From Vibrio plantisponsor (GTDB taxonomy: Bacteria; Pseudomonadota; Gammaproteobacteria; Enterobacterales; Vibrionaceae): 64,000 nucleotides of DNA. Positions 56,162 to 64,000 of this stretch are shown one piece after another (position 1 is the stretch's first letter; every line of letters starts with the position of its first letter). Where the stretch lies: assembly GCF_013041605.1 (NCBI RefSeq), contig NZ_JABEQC010000004.1, positions 62,001-126,000 of the forward strand. Reading direction: 5' to 3'. The translations under genes were made by a program, and so were the position numbers. The notes beneath the pieces are model-generated. The model was not told the DNA's origin. It searched no databases and was given only the letters and a program-made list of their open reading frames with translations.

Positions 56162-56779
56162 ATGAAGAAGAACATTCTGTCACTCGCAATACTCGCTAGC
56201 CTTACCCTATCGACATCGGTTTATAGTGCTGAAGAGTACGAATACATGGCGACACCCACTGCCAACCAAATTGCCGATTTGCAAGATGATGACCAAGATG
56301 GTGTGGTCAATGGTCGCGATATTTGTCCGGGAACGCCCTCAGGATCTGAAGTCGATAATGATGGTTGTGGTGAAGTAAGACGCGCACAAGATCAACGTCA
56401 ATTGCGTATTCTGTTTGCCAACGACTCTTATGAAATCAACCCTGTTTTTGCCAGCCAGATTCAAACCATGGCTGATTTCTTGAAGATATATAAATCTGCA
56501 TCGATTGAGATTCAAGGTTACACCAGTAAAGTCGGTACCGATGAATACAATTTAGAGCTATCTAAGAAACGGGCAGAAGCCGTCGAGAAAAAACTGCTTT
56601 CCTATGATATCAGCTCTGACCGAGTCAGAATCGTTGGATATGGTGAAAGTCGTTTAGAAGACCAAGGCGATGACCCTGCAGCACATGCAGTAAACCGAAA
56701 AGTGACGGCTACTGTAGTTGGCCTGACAGAAAAAGTCGTCGAGGAGTGGACCATTTTTTCAACTCTACAAAAGCGCTAG
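56162..56779 (+). CDS. OmpA-family peptidoglycan-binding protein
   Basis: A 205-residue protein starting at ATG 56162 (GGAG 8 nt upstream), 2 bp after the TolC-like stop. Signal peptide to about residue 22 (SVYSA). A short thrombospondin-type-3 calcium-binding stretch (DDDQDGVVNGRDICPG, DNDGCG) is followed by the OmpA C-terminal domain: IEIQGYTSKVGTDEYNLELSKKRAEAV and VGYGES, which bind peptidoglycan. It probably anchors or organises the secretion pore and adhesin at the cell wall; this is inferred. V. cholerae carries a similar set next to frhA. Confidence 0.9.
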   Translation: MKKNILSLAILASLTLSTSVYSAEEYEYMATPTANQIADLQDDDQDGVVNGRDICPGTPSGSEVDNDGCGEVRRAQDQRQLRILFANDSYEINPVFASQIQTMADFLKIYKSASIEIQGYTSKVGTDEYNLELSKKRAEAVEKKLLSYDISSDRVRIVGYGESRLEDQGDDPAAHAVNRKVTATVVGLTEKVVEEWTIFSTLQKR

Positions 56780-56828
56780 GGCCATTATCATTCTGGCAAC
56801 TTAGTAACTAGACTCGTTTAGAGACAAA

Positions 56829-56866
56829 CAAAAAGCCCCTCAGACTTAATGTCGAGGGGCTTTCTA
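56829..56866. terminator. Bidirectional terminator between ompA-like and nhaA
   Basis: AAAAGCCCCTC and GAGGGGCTTT, with an inner GAC/GTC pair, between convergent genes. Confidence 0.85.
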
Positions 56867-56898
56867 TATTCAGTTTAAATCAATATCTGTGTATCAGG

Positions 56899-58050
56899 TT
56901 ATGCAGCTTTTTTCTTTGGCAGTGATGCGCTCAGTAAGAAATAACCCACAACAGCCGCCAAGGTTGAACCCATTAAGATACCAAGACGAGCATAAGTATC
57001 GAAGTTCACGAAATCAGCACCAAACGCCAGCGATGAGATGAATATCGACATTGTAAAACCGATACCACACAGCACAGATACGGCGAAGATATGCTTCATA
57101 CTGATGCCTTCAGGCAGTTTCGCAATACCGAGTTTTACCGCAACCCAGCTAAAGCTGAAGATACCCAGCGGTTTACCAATAAACAGACCTAACGCAACAC
57201 CTAGCGGCAGAGCCTGAGTCAAGCCACTCAACGAAACACCTTCAAGAGATATACCCGCGTTAGCAAATGCGAACAGAGGCAGAATACCGAAAGCGACGTA
57301 TGAATGAAGACCATGTTCTAAGTGCTTAAGCGGTGAATGTTCTTTGTCTTTCCCTTTAAGAGGAATAGAAAAACCAATCACTACACCCGCTAATGTTGCG
57401 TGAACACCGGACTTCAGTACAGCTACCCAAAGAATGAAACCAACAATTAGGTAAGCACTAATCTTAGTCACATGCTTAGCATTCATGACAAACAGTATTG
57501 CCGTCATTAGGAAGCCAACAGCCAGCGCCATAGTAGACAAGTCACCGCTGTAGAACAGTGCAATAATCACGACAACACCTAAGTCATCAATGATTGCCAA
57601 AGCAAGCAAGAAAACTTTCAAACTGATTGGAACACGACTGCCCAACAGTGCCATGATACCTAGAGCAAACGCGATATCTGTAGCAGCAGGAATAGCCCAA
57701 CCTTGAATCGCCGTTTCATTTGAAATGTTAAACATTACATAAATAAGCGCAGGAGCAAGCATACCGCCCACAGCCGCAATTGCTGGGAAAATAGCAGTTT
57801 CACGCGATTTCAGAGCTCCCTCAAGCAACTCGCGTTTTACCTCAAGACCGATCAACAGGAAGAAAATGGCCATCAAGCCATCGTTGATCCAGTGTGAAAC
57901 AGACATACCTAAAACATAGGTGTGAAGACCCACTTGGTAGAACTCGTTAAGCGGAGAGTTGGCAATTACCATAGCTACAGCTGCTGCAATTACCAGAATT
58001 ATGCCACCAGCAGACTCCATTTTTAAAAAGTCGCGAATGATATCAGTCAT
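56899..58050 (-). CDS. nhaA: Na+/H+ antiporter NhaA
   Basis: A 383-residue inner-membrane antiporter that expels sodium (and lithium) at alkaline pH. The paired aspartates of the ion site are in [11 protein letters not shown], and the helix-[10 protein letters not shown] motif with its Asp is also present. Signature segments [10 protein letters not shown] and [10 protein letters not shown] are seen, with a C-terminal KKKAA. AAGGACG precedes the ATG. It is monocistronic, separated from the AttH operon by about 280 bp in which I see only that operon's terminator. Confidence 0.96.
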   Translation of the reverse strand: MTDIIRDFLKMESAGGIILVIAAAVAMVIANSPLNEFYQVGLHTYVLGMSVSHWINDGLMAIFFLLIGLEVKRELLEGALKSRETAIFPAIAAVGGMLAPALIYVMFNISNETAIQGWAIPAATDIAFALGIMALLGSRVPISLKVFLLALAIIDDLGVVVIIALFYSGDLSTMALAVGFLMTAILFVMNAKHVTKISAYLIVGFILWVAVLKSGVHATLAGVVIGFSIPLKGKDKEHSPLKHLEHGLHSYVAFGILPLFAFANAGISLEGVSLSGLTQALPLGVALGLFIGKPLGIFSFSWVAVKLGIAKLPEGISMKHIFAVSVLCGIGFTMSIFISSLAFGADFVNFDTYARLGILMGSTLAAVVGYFLLSASLPKKKAA

Positions 58051-58285
58051 TTATCGTCCTTAGAATTTCGTTATGTCGATACATGAATCAGAACAGATGC
58101 ACAGGAGTTTAGTGCTTTCGAACATTTTTGAACAATCGCTTGTAATGACTCAAAACTTCGGTTTTTCCGAAACAAATGAACATTTAGCACGCATATTCCG
58201 TATTAATTGCTATTTGGTAAGTATAGGAAAGAATTAATGGTCTAAACAATGTTAGTTATTGAAATATCTCACCTCCAGAGACAGA

Positions 58286-58307
58286 AAAAGGAGCATTAGC
58301 TCCTTTT
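58286..58307 (-). terminator. Terminator of the AttH-ABC operon
   Basis: AAAAGGAGC and GCTCCTTTT form a 9-bp stem around ATTA, followed by TTTTTC on the minus strand. Confidence 0.85.
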
Positions 58308-58330
58308 CAAACATCATTTTTTCACAACAG

Positions 58331-59455
58331 TTAATAGCCCGTTAACTGCATATAGCCGTGTGCAAGATCTGAACCGGTGGTATTTATAGCCCCTTCCCAG
58401 TAAGGAACGATGAAAGGCAACCAAGATTGTTTATTCACTGGCGCGGTTTTCAAGTCGATATTGTATCTGGGCACCATGATACGCCACTCCAAAGGCAGTA
58501 CTCTGCCCCCCTCAATAACAGTTTTGTTGAGGGGCAGAATAACAATATCTTTGCTATTCAAAACGATGTTTTTTTCTTTTGAAGATAAGGTACCAAACAT
58601 ATATGGGAGCTCTTCTTCATGTCGGTAACGGTTTACAGACAAAGTCGTGTCGTCATCCAGCTTTAAGACAAACTTATCCCAACCTTGCTGTTTGCTCGAC
58701 ATCAAACCACTGCCCCACTCTTTGCTCATAAAAGCAGTGCCTTCAACGGCTATCGGGTCAGTCTCTTTCGTCAGTTTCATCTGACCATAAACCTTAAGAA
58801 ATGGAGCTTGTAGGTTATAAGTCGCTGTAGGTTCTGTTTCGTGTTTTCTTTGAAAACCTTGCTCTCCGGGTAACACGTACGGACCATCCAAATCACTGTA
58901 CAGCGATAAACTGAAAGTATCTGTTTTCACATCAAGATGTCCGGGGAAAGGATTTCTACCCAGCGACCGCCATGTCCAATCATCAATCCACATTCGCAGA
59001 GGCAAAGCACTCACTCCAGCTTGGCCAATACCACCACGGGCTATTCGTTGTTCTCGCCAAACCTTTCTGTCGTTCGAGATCACCACCGATGAAAAATAAA
59101 CCTGTGAGTTCAACCAGCCAAGCTCATCAACTCTCTGGTCATGAGCGATGCGAAAATAGCTCCACTGAACGGTATAAAGATGCCCTTTTTTGTCACGGAC
59201 GTTAGCAAAGTAATGGAACCACTCATGCTGATACTGCGGATGAAAAGACGAATCATCTGGTAACACAACCGGATTGTTAGGTAACACCGGCGAGAAAGCA
59301 TGCTTCGTATCCACCGATAAAAGTGAGCTCAACTCGCGGTTAGGCTCTGCTTCGTCTTCAAATTTGAAGTCGCGAAATACAATACTGGCAATGGAAACCA
59401 GCGCGGCAAGGATTAAGAAACCAATCAAGTATTTGAGGCTGACTCGAACTTTCAT
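58331..59455 (-). CDS. AttH/CrtC-type lipocalin-like protein
   Basis: A 374-residue protein with one N-terminal membrane anchor or signal (YLIGFLILAALVSIASIVF) and a large double-lipocalin AttH domain (HPQYQHEWFHYFANVRD, WIDDWTWRSLG, EGTAFMSKEWGSGLM, NRYRHEEELPYMFGTL). AttH proteins occur with FtsX-like ABC permeases and probably handle a lipid or hydrophobic compound in the periplasm; the substrate is unknown. The ATG overlaps the permease stop (TAATG), so the three genes form one operon: ATPase, permease, AttH. Confidence 0.88.
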   Translation of the reverse strand: MKVRVSLKYLIGFLILAALVSIASIVFRDFKFEDEAEPNRELSSLLSVDTKHAFSPVLPNNPVVLPDDSSFHPQYQHEWFHYFANVRDKKGHLYTVQWSYFRIAHDQRVDELGWLNSQVYFSSVVISNDRKVWREQRIARGGIGQAGVSALPLRMWIDDWTWRSLGRNPFPGHLDVKTDTFSLSLYSDLDGPYVLPGEQGFQRKHETEPTATYNLQAPFLKVYGQMKLTKETDPIAVEGTAFMSKEWGSGLMSSKQQGWDKFVLKLDDDTTLSVNRYRHEEELPYMFGTLSSKEKNIVLNSKDIVILPLNKTVIEGGRVLPLEWRIMVPRYNIDLKTAPVNKQSWLPFIVPYWEGAINTTGSDLAHGYMQLTGY

Positions 59456-61908
59456 TACAGAGCATCCCTTAATGACTTCATCGGTGATTTACGAAGTAAA
59501 CGGATAATAGGCAGAGCCCCCGCGATGATCAGTGCTAGCATCGAAAGAATGGCCGTTTTCACGTAAGTCATAGGTACAATTATCAGTTCCATTGTCCAAC
59601 CAAAAGAGTGACGAATCACCACGTCTACAACCAGTTTTGCCAAACCTAAACCTAGTGGCATCGCAATAAGCATTGATATCAAACCAAAAACAAATAACTG
59701 CAGTGCACCTAACCATACCAGTTCTTTCCCTGACACACCTAAACAGCGCAGCAACGCAATATGCTTCTGACGAGAAAGCTCACCAGCCAATGTCGCAAAG
59801 AAGATCCCGCATACAGCAATCAGCAGGGTAATGTTGCCTAAGGTATCGGCAATCACAAACGTACGGTCAAAAACGCGCATTGCCTGACGGTGAATCGCGC
59901 TGTTATCCATGACGCGCTCCGCATCAAGGTGGAAAGCTGAATGCAGGTGACTGTTCAGTTTTTCGCTATCTGCATTTTCTTTTAGCACAATAGCCAGCGC
60001 AACATCACCACTGCCAGCAAATGCGTGTAACCAGTTCGCATGTGACATCATGATTTGGTTGTAAGGGTTACCGTAGTCGTAATACACCCCGACAATTTGC
60101 CAGCCTGAGCCTAGAGGCTCAGAGAGATCTACGGTATCACCGGGTTTCAAATTCAGTTTGATGGCCATCGACTCGCTGATCATGATGCCTTTTGAGTGGT
60201 GCAAATAGTACCAGTAGTTAGGGATACCCAGTTTCACCGTCAGTGAGTTCGCCTCACCTTCAGAATCGCCAGTGCTCACTACTTGCAACGTACCTTTATT
60301 GGAAGGAAACTCTCTCTCCCAACGCCACCATACCTCTTTCACTTCTGGTTGATTACTTAACCAGCCACTGATCATAGAAGCTGAGCTGTTGGTCGGATAC
60401 AGATACATGTCTGCGGCTAATCGCTGATTCAGCCACTTGTCAGTCGTATCTCGGAAGCTCCCCACCATAGTAACCACACCAATATTGGCAGCCATTGCAA
60501 TCATAAATGCCATGGTAGCCACACCACGATAGCTCATGCTTGCCGCTGCATCGGCAAAAAACCAGCGAGCTTTTACCCAACGCAAACTGTAGGAAAAACT
60601 ATTAAACAACTTCCAAATAACGAACGGAGTAAACAGTGCGGCACTGAGTAACATTAAAGCAATAATCGTATAGCCCGACGACTGTGTTTTTGGCGCTTGG
60701 TAAATAGCGATGGCTGCGACAGCTAGTGCGCCTCCAATAAAGGCCTGAATACTGAACTCGGAACCGGCAAATCGTGCAAGCGACAGACGGGTACTTAAAC
60801 GAATAGGCTGAGATTTCAGTAAGCGCACCAACGGCCAAGCGCATGAGGCGAAAGCACCGCACACAGCCATAAGCAAGCTGTAACTGCTCCACTCCCAGTC
60901 CCACTGAATCGAAAGACCTACGTTCGCGTTGTACAAGTCGGCGAGACTGACTGACACAGAAGGAATTAACTGGTTTGCCAACAAAAGACCTAAGCCATTG
61001 CCGCAAATCCAACTTACAAACACTAATGCAAAAAGTTCAAGCATCAGAGCCTGCGCCAATTGCCAGCCATTCACGCCTGTTTGGCGTAACATACCAACCA
61101 AGCGCTGACGCTGTATAAGCGAGAGAGACATCGCCTGGTAGAAAATAAACAACCCGACCAAGAAGGACAGCATGCCCATCGCTGTCAGATTCATGTGGAA
61201 AGCTTTAGTAAGAGATTCCAATTCTGAACGCGTACTGCGGACCAAAATCATGCCATTCGGCAAACTAGCCGCCAGTTTTTCAAGTTTTTCTTCAGGCATA
61301 GAGCCACAGGCAATAACAGAAAAACCGGAGCTTTTCTTCAGTTGTCGAACCAAAGACATATCCGCAACTAAGCGAGTACCACTCACCATTCCATGACGGT
61401 CGATAAGCAGCGGCCCCAGCTGTGCACCATCATTAAGCGGAATCATATCGCCATCTTCCCAGCCTTGGTGAGCAGCAAGTTCCTGTCCAACCATAACCGG
61501 ATAAGGTGGTTGCATCAGTTTTAAGGCGCTGAGTTCACTCAGTGTTTTCTTACCCATTACGGGAACAACTGCTAGCGGGTCAATACCAAGCAATGTCACG
61601 TCAGTACCGAGTTTTGTTGTAAAGCGATAGCTGTCAAAAGGCACACACTGATGGAAACCATCACGGCGTAACTGAATATAGAAACCTTGGGGAATTTTAT
61701 TGGCGACTTGTTTCGTACGAATGCGGTAAGGCAAAGGGTTGGCAAAAAGCTTTTCACCACTTTCATAACTTTGACGTGCATGTTGGTTAATCGCAGTAAC
61801 ACCAACAAGAAGAGAAATACCAAGAGTAAGACCAAACCAGACGAGAATGATCTGCAGAGGATAACGACGATAGTGACCGAGTAGTGCTTTAACTACGGGC
61901 CATAACAT
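59455..61908 (-). CDS. FtsX-like ABC permease (LolC/MacB-type, duplicated)
   Basis: An 817-residue inner-membrane permease with two FtsX domains, about eight to ten helices, and two large periplasmic loops. Helices are seen near residue 20 (ILVWFGLTLGISLLVGV), in the middle (MGMLSFLVGLFIFYQAMSL) and in the last 130 residues (LLIAVCGIFFATLAGEL, AILSMLALIIAGALPIIRLL). ATG 61908 is preceded by AGGAGG 8 nt away; it overlaps the ATPase gene by 20 bp. This type usually exports lipoproteins, lipids or peptides rather than importing. Confidence 0.9.
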   Translation of the reverse strand: MLWPVVKALLGHYRRYPLQIILVWFGLTLGISLLVGVTAINQHARQSYESGEKLFANPLPYRIRTKQVANKIPQGFYIQLRRDGFHQCVPFDSYRFTTKLGTDVTLLGIDPLAVVPVMGKKTLSELSALKLMQPPYPVMVGQELAAHQGWEDGDMIPLNDGAQLGPLLIDRHGMVSGTRLVADMSLVRQLKKSSGFSVIACGSMPEEKLEKLAASLPNGMILVRSTRSELESLTKAFHMNLTAMGMLSFLVGLFIFYQAMSLSLIQRQRLVGMLRQTGVNGWQLAQALMLELFALVFVSWICGNGLGLLLANQLIPSVSVSLADLYNANVGLSIQWDWEWSSYSLLMAVCGAFASCAWPLVRLLKSQPIRLSTRLSLARFAGSEFSIQAFIGGALAVAAIAIYQAPKTQSSGYTIIALMLLSAALFTPFVIWKLFNSFSYSLRWVKARWFFADAAASMSYRGVATMAFMIAMAANIGVVTMVGSFRDTTDKWLNQRLAADMYLYPTNSSASMISGWLSNQPEVKEVWWRWEREFPSNKGTLQVVSTGDSEGEANSLTVKLGIPNYWYYLHHSKGIMISESMAIKLNLKPGDTVDLSEPLGSGWQIVGVYYDYGNPYNQIMMSHANWLHAFAGSGDVALAIVLKENADSEKLNSHLHSAFHLDAERVMDNSAIHRQAMRVFDRTFVIADTLGNITLLIAVCGIFFATLAGELSRQKHIALLRCLGVSGKELVWLGALQLFVFGLISMLIAMPLGLGLAKLVVDVVIRHSFGWTMELIIVPMTYVKTAILSMLALIIAGALPIIRLLRKSPMKSLRDAL

Positions 61909-62560
61909 GAAGGTGTCCTCCTTGAAGACGAATACATCCTTCCATATGCTTTGCAACTTTCTCACTGTGGGTCACAAGGAACAGCGTACATTTCAGCTGT
62001 CTTGCCAGTGTCGTCAGGAGCCTCATTACCGCTTCTGCGTTACGCTCATCTAAGCTACCTGTAGGTTCATCAGCTAACAGAATTTTCGGTTCCATATATA
62101 AAGCACGTGCAATAGCAGCCCTTTGCTGCTGACCGCCCGACGCCTCTTCAGGATATCGACCTAAAAGTGGCATTAGATCAAGCGCAGAAATGATCTGACG
62201 CCATAATCCGGTATCTTCAGGTAAGCCTTTTAGCTGACGGCAAAAACGGATGTTATCGGCAATATTAAGCGTAGGAAGGAGGTTAAACTGCTGGAAAATA
62301 TGACCGATGTTGTTACGACGATAAGCCGTTCTTTGGAATTCTGAAGTATTGTGCATCGCGAAATCTGGGAACCAAATTTCACCGGAGTCCACGACGTCTA
62401 AGCCAGCAATAAGGTTTAACAGCGTACTTTTACCAGAACCGCTTTCGCCCATTAGAGCCAGTTGATCGCCTTGATGAATCGTCAGTTCAGCGCCCTGCAG
62501 CACAGGATGGAATTCACCACCATCTACATATCCTTTGCTCAGGTTTACCAGCTGTAACAT
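61889..62560 (-). CDS. ABC transporter ATPase (LolD/MacB type)
   Basis: A 223-residue ATP-hydrolysing subunit. Walker A is GESGSGKST, the Q-loop lies near HIFQQFNLLP, the signature is SGGQQQR, and Walker B is ILLADEPT. The D-loop is SLDE and the switch His is in VTHSEK. FNLLPTLNIADNIRF and the length are typical of LolD-like partners of FtsX permeases. ATG 62560 follows GGTGA; the frame opens at a TTG three bases earlier. Confidence 0.95.
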   Translation of the reverse strand: MLQLVNLSKGYVDGGEFHPVLQGAELTIHQGDQLALMGESGSGKSTLLNLIAGLDVVDSGEIWFPDFAMHNTSEFQRTAYRRNNIGHIFQQFNLLPTLNIADNIRFCRQLKGLPEDTGLWRQIISALDLMPLLGRYPEEASGGQQQRAAIARALYMEPKILLADEPTGSLDERNAEAVMRLLTTLARQLKCTLFLVTHSEKVAKHMEGCIRLQGGHLHVMARS

Positions 62561-62641
62561 CAATCATCACCGTAGACTAAAATTGGACTCAGAATCTACA
62601 CTAATTCCCTTTCAGTAGGAAGTATTTTGCGGCGTACTTAC

Positions 62642-62672
62642 ACCGAGTTGTTGCAAAATGCAGCAACTCGGT
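62642..62672. repeat. 13-bp inverted repeat after the MATE gene
   Basis: ACCGAGTTGTTGC and GCAGCAACTCGGT pair around AAAAT with one mismatch. No T-run on the minus strand, so termination would be partial. Confidence 0.5.
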
Positions 62673-62681
62673 AGACAAAAT

Positions 62682-64000
62682 TCAACTTCCGATTAAATTT
62701 CGCATCCACTTCTTACTTCTTACGCGATAAAAGCTCCCAACCCACTTCACGACCTCTTCACTTAAAAACAACAAGTAGATCCATTCAGGGCTTGCATTAA
62801 GGTAAAGTGCAGCAAAAGCAGCAAGCGGAATACCAACAACCCATTGGGCAATTAGGTCCTGACCTAGGCAGAACTTCACATCTCCACCAGCTCGCAATAC
62901 ACCAACAATCGCTACCATAGGAATTGAACGAAGTACGATACCCAAACTCAAAATCAGCATAAATTCTTCAACAAGAACTCGCGTCTCGTCCGTTAGAGCA
63001 CTAAACGAATTGAGAATCGGAATTTGCAGCAGATACAACAAGCCAGACATAAATATCGCGGTGATAAAGTTAGCACCAATCACACCAATAGCTTGGTAAT
63101 AAACCGCTTCATAATTTCGCGCACCAAGCTGGTTACCGATTAATACTGCAGCCGCGTTAGACAACCCTATCAGCAGACTCAGTGAAATCGATTCGACCGG
63201 AGTCATTACAGATAGCGCAGCAAGGCCTTGCACACCTGTTTGTCCCATTATCGCGTGATAAACGAATAACCCGCCAGACCATGCAAGGAAGTTGAACGTA
63301 GTTGGCAGCGATAATTTTAAGAACCTAACCACATTGCTCAGCTCGACCACTTTGCAAAGGTCTTCATAGCGGAACGCCAACAGGTGTTTCTTGCTGTAAA
63401 GATAACCGTAGAGGCACGCGACTTCTATTGCACCACTTAGCACCGTTGCAATAGCCGCCCCCTTAATACCCAAAGCCGGAACGCCTAACTTGCCGAAGAT
63501 GAAAACCCAGTTAAGTAATACGTTCGAGCCAATACCAATCGCACTAAAAAAGGTACTGATCCCCGGTTTGTGCATCGCTCGAAGCCCGACAGCCATACTG
63601 TTAGCGCTGGCAATGGCAAACATACTTACGGAAGTAATCACCAAATACTGGCTGCCAAGTTCGTTGACCATGTCTGAATCTGTCGTCAACGCCATAATGT
63701 CGTGCGGGAAAATGACAAACAGGGCGACCGTAAACAAAGCAAATATCATCGACATTAGCCACGTCAAAGCTGTGCTGCTTCTCAATCCATCGCGATCACC
63801 AGCCCCCCAGAATTGCGCAGAAAGCAAAGCGCCACCCGCTGAGATACCAATCAACATAATGGTGGAGACAAATGTAGCTCGCGCAGCAACGCCAACGGCA
63901 GCAATTTCCGCTTCGCCTAACTGACCAAGCATTAATACATCGACCAATCCACGGCTCGAAAGCAGCAACATTTGCAAGCTGATAGGAAGCGCTATCGCAA
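62682..64000 (-). CDS. MATE-family multidrug/metabolite efflux protein, partial
   Basis: The reading frame is open past the window end (codons upstream of the internal ATG at 63977 read IALPISLQ), so the N-terminal few residues are outside. About 440 residues are visible with about 12 helices in two homologous bundles. MATE features include LMLGQLGEAEIAAVGVAAR in helix 2, SRGLVDVLM, and the second-half repeat GVQGLAALSVMTPVESI with GNQLGARNYE. It couples Na+ or H+ influx to drug or metabolite export. Its substrate cannot be assigned. Confidence 0.9.
   Translation of the reverse strand, partial: AIALPISLQMLLLSSRGLVDVLMLGQLGEAEIAAVGVAARATFVSTIMLIGISAGGALLSAQFWGAGDRDGLRSSTALTWLMSMIFALFTVALFVIFPHDIMALTTDSDMVNELGSQYLVITSVSMFAIASANSMAVGLRAMHKPGISTFFSAIGIGSNVLLNWVFIFGKLGVPALGIKGAAIATVLSGAIEVACLYGYLYSKKHLLAFRYEDLCKVVELSNVVRFLKLSLPTTFNFLAWSGGLFVYHAIMGQTGVQGLAALSVMTPVESISLSLLIGLSNAAAVLIGNQLGARNYEAVYYQAIGVIGANFITAIFMSGLLYLLQIPILNSFSALTDETRVLVEEFMLILSLGIVLRSIPMVAIVGVLRAGGDVKFCLGQDLIAQWVVGIPLAAFAALYLNASPEWIYLLFLSEEVVKWVGSFYRVRSKKWMRNLIGS

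Noticed and set aside
60602-61012. A 136-codon same-strand alternative frame inside the ABC permease gene
   Set aside because: The permease frame has clear helices and family features throughout; the overlapping frame is Arg/Ser/Cys-rich and lacks initiation signals.
63490-63924. A 144-codon frame antisense to the MATE gene
   Set aside because: No initiation signal, and the opposite strand encodes a typical transporter.

Overview
The window looks like a piece of a Vibrio large chromosome. The evidence is a chromosomal core (asnS, aspC, gyrA, ubiG, nrdAB, ribA), a cosR/BCCT pair, the Vibrio norspermidine pathway with its fused aminotransferase-decarboxylase, and an even, AT-leaning composition with housekeeping-type codon use. 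The species cannot be named from this sequence alone. There are no rRNA or tRNA genes, insertion sequences, integrases, phage genes or CRISPR arrays. Both ends cut genes: a chemotaxis receptor on the left and a MATE transporter on the right.

Layout. 1-6.1 kb: receptor tail, asnS, three small uncharacterised genes, aspC and an outer-membrane barrel protein. 6.3-8.9 kb: a two-gene operon of a cNMP/CBS/nucleotidyltransferase protein and a DnaQ-type exonuclease. 9-11.5 kb: osmolyte transporter bccT divergent from its likely repressor cosR. 11.5-16.7 kb: a two-component system and a TRAP transporter resembling 2-oxo-monocarboxylate carriers. 17-21.4 kb: a histone-like protein, a DUF2982 protein and the ycbL-mepK-ldtD envelope group. 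21.5-26.4 kb: an imelysin/di-heme/imelysin/DUF1513 cluster behind a strong Fur box. 26.5-36 kb: ribA, a 55-residue small protein, gyrA, ubiG and nrdA-nrdB-yfaE with NrdR and DnaA sites. 36-45 kb: yfaY, a DUF3943 protein and a complete GntR-type gluconate regulon (gntR, gnd, gntK, TRAP genes) with three operators. 45.3-51.8 kb: an ACT-domain gene and the norspermidine operon (dat-ddc fusion, carboxynorspermidine dehydrogenase, nspC). 51.9-56.8 kb: a short LapA-like type I-secreted adhesin divergent from TolC-like and OmpA-like genes. 56.9-64 kb: nhaA, an AttH-lipocalin/ABC exporter operon and a MATE transporter.

How the genes work together. Several units are self-contained. GntR, three matching operators, gluconokinase, 6-phosphogluconate dehydrogenase and a TRAP carrier form a gluconate uptake-and-catabolism module. 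The dat-ddc, dehydrogenase and nspC genes convert aspartate semialdehyde to norspermidine. They are preceded by a structured leader RNA ending in an intrinsic terminator, and a second terminator-like hairpin precedes nspC. Norspermidine is a known biofilm signal in vibrios, and the next locus encodes a biofilm-type adhesin with its outer-membrane pore. The adhesin carries two tandem repeats identical over 377 bp.

The least explained items are the dat-ddc leader RNA, the PmrA/QseB-type box (CTTAAG-N5-CTTAAG) before a small exported protein at 3588, the short conserved-looking gene at 27451, and the TACGTA motifs upstream of the first TRAP operon.
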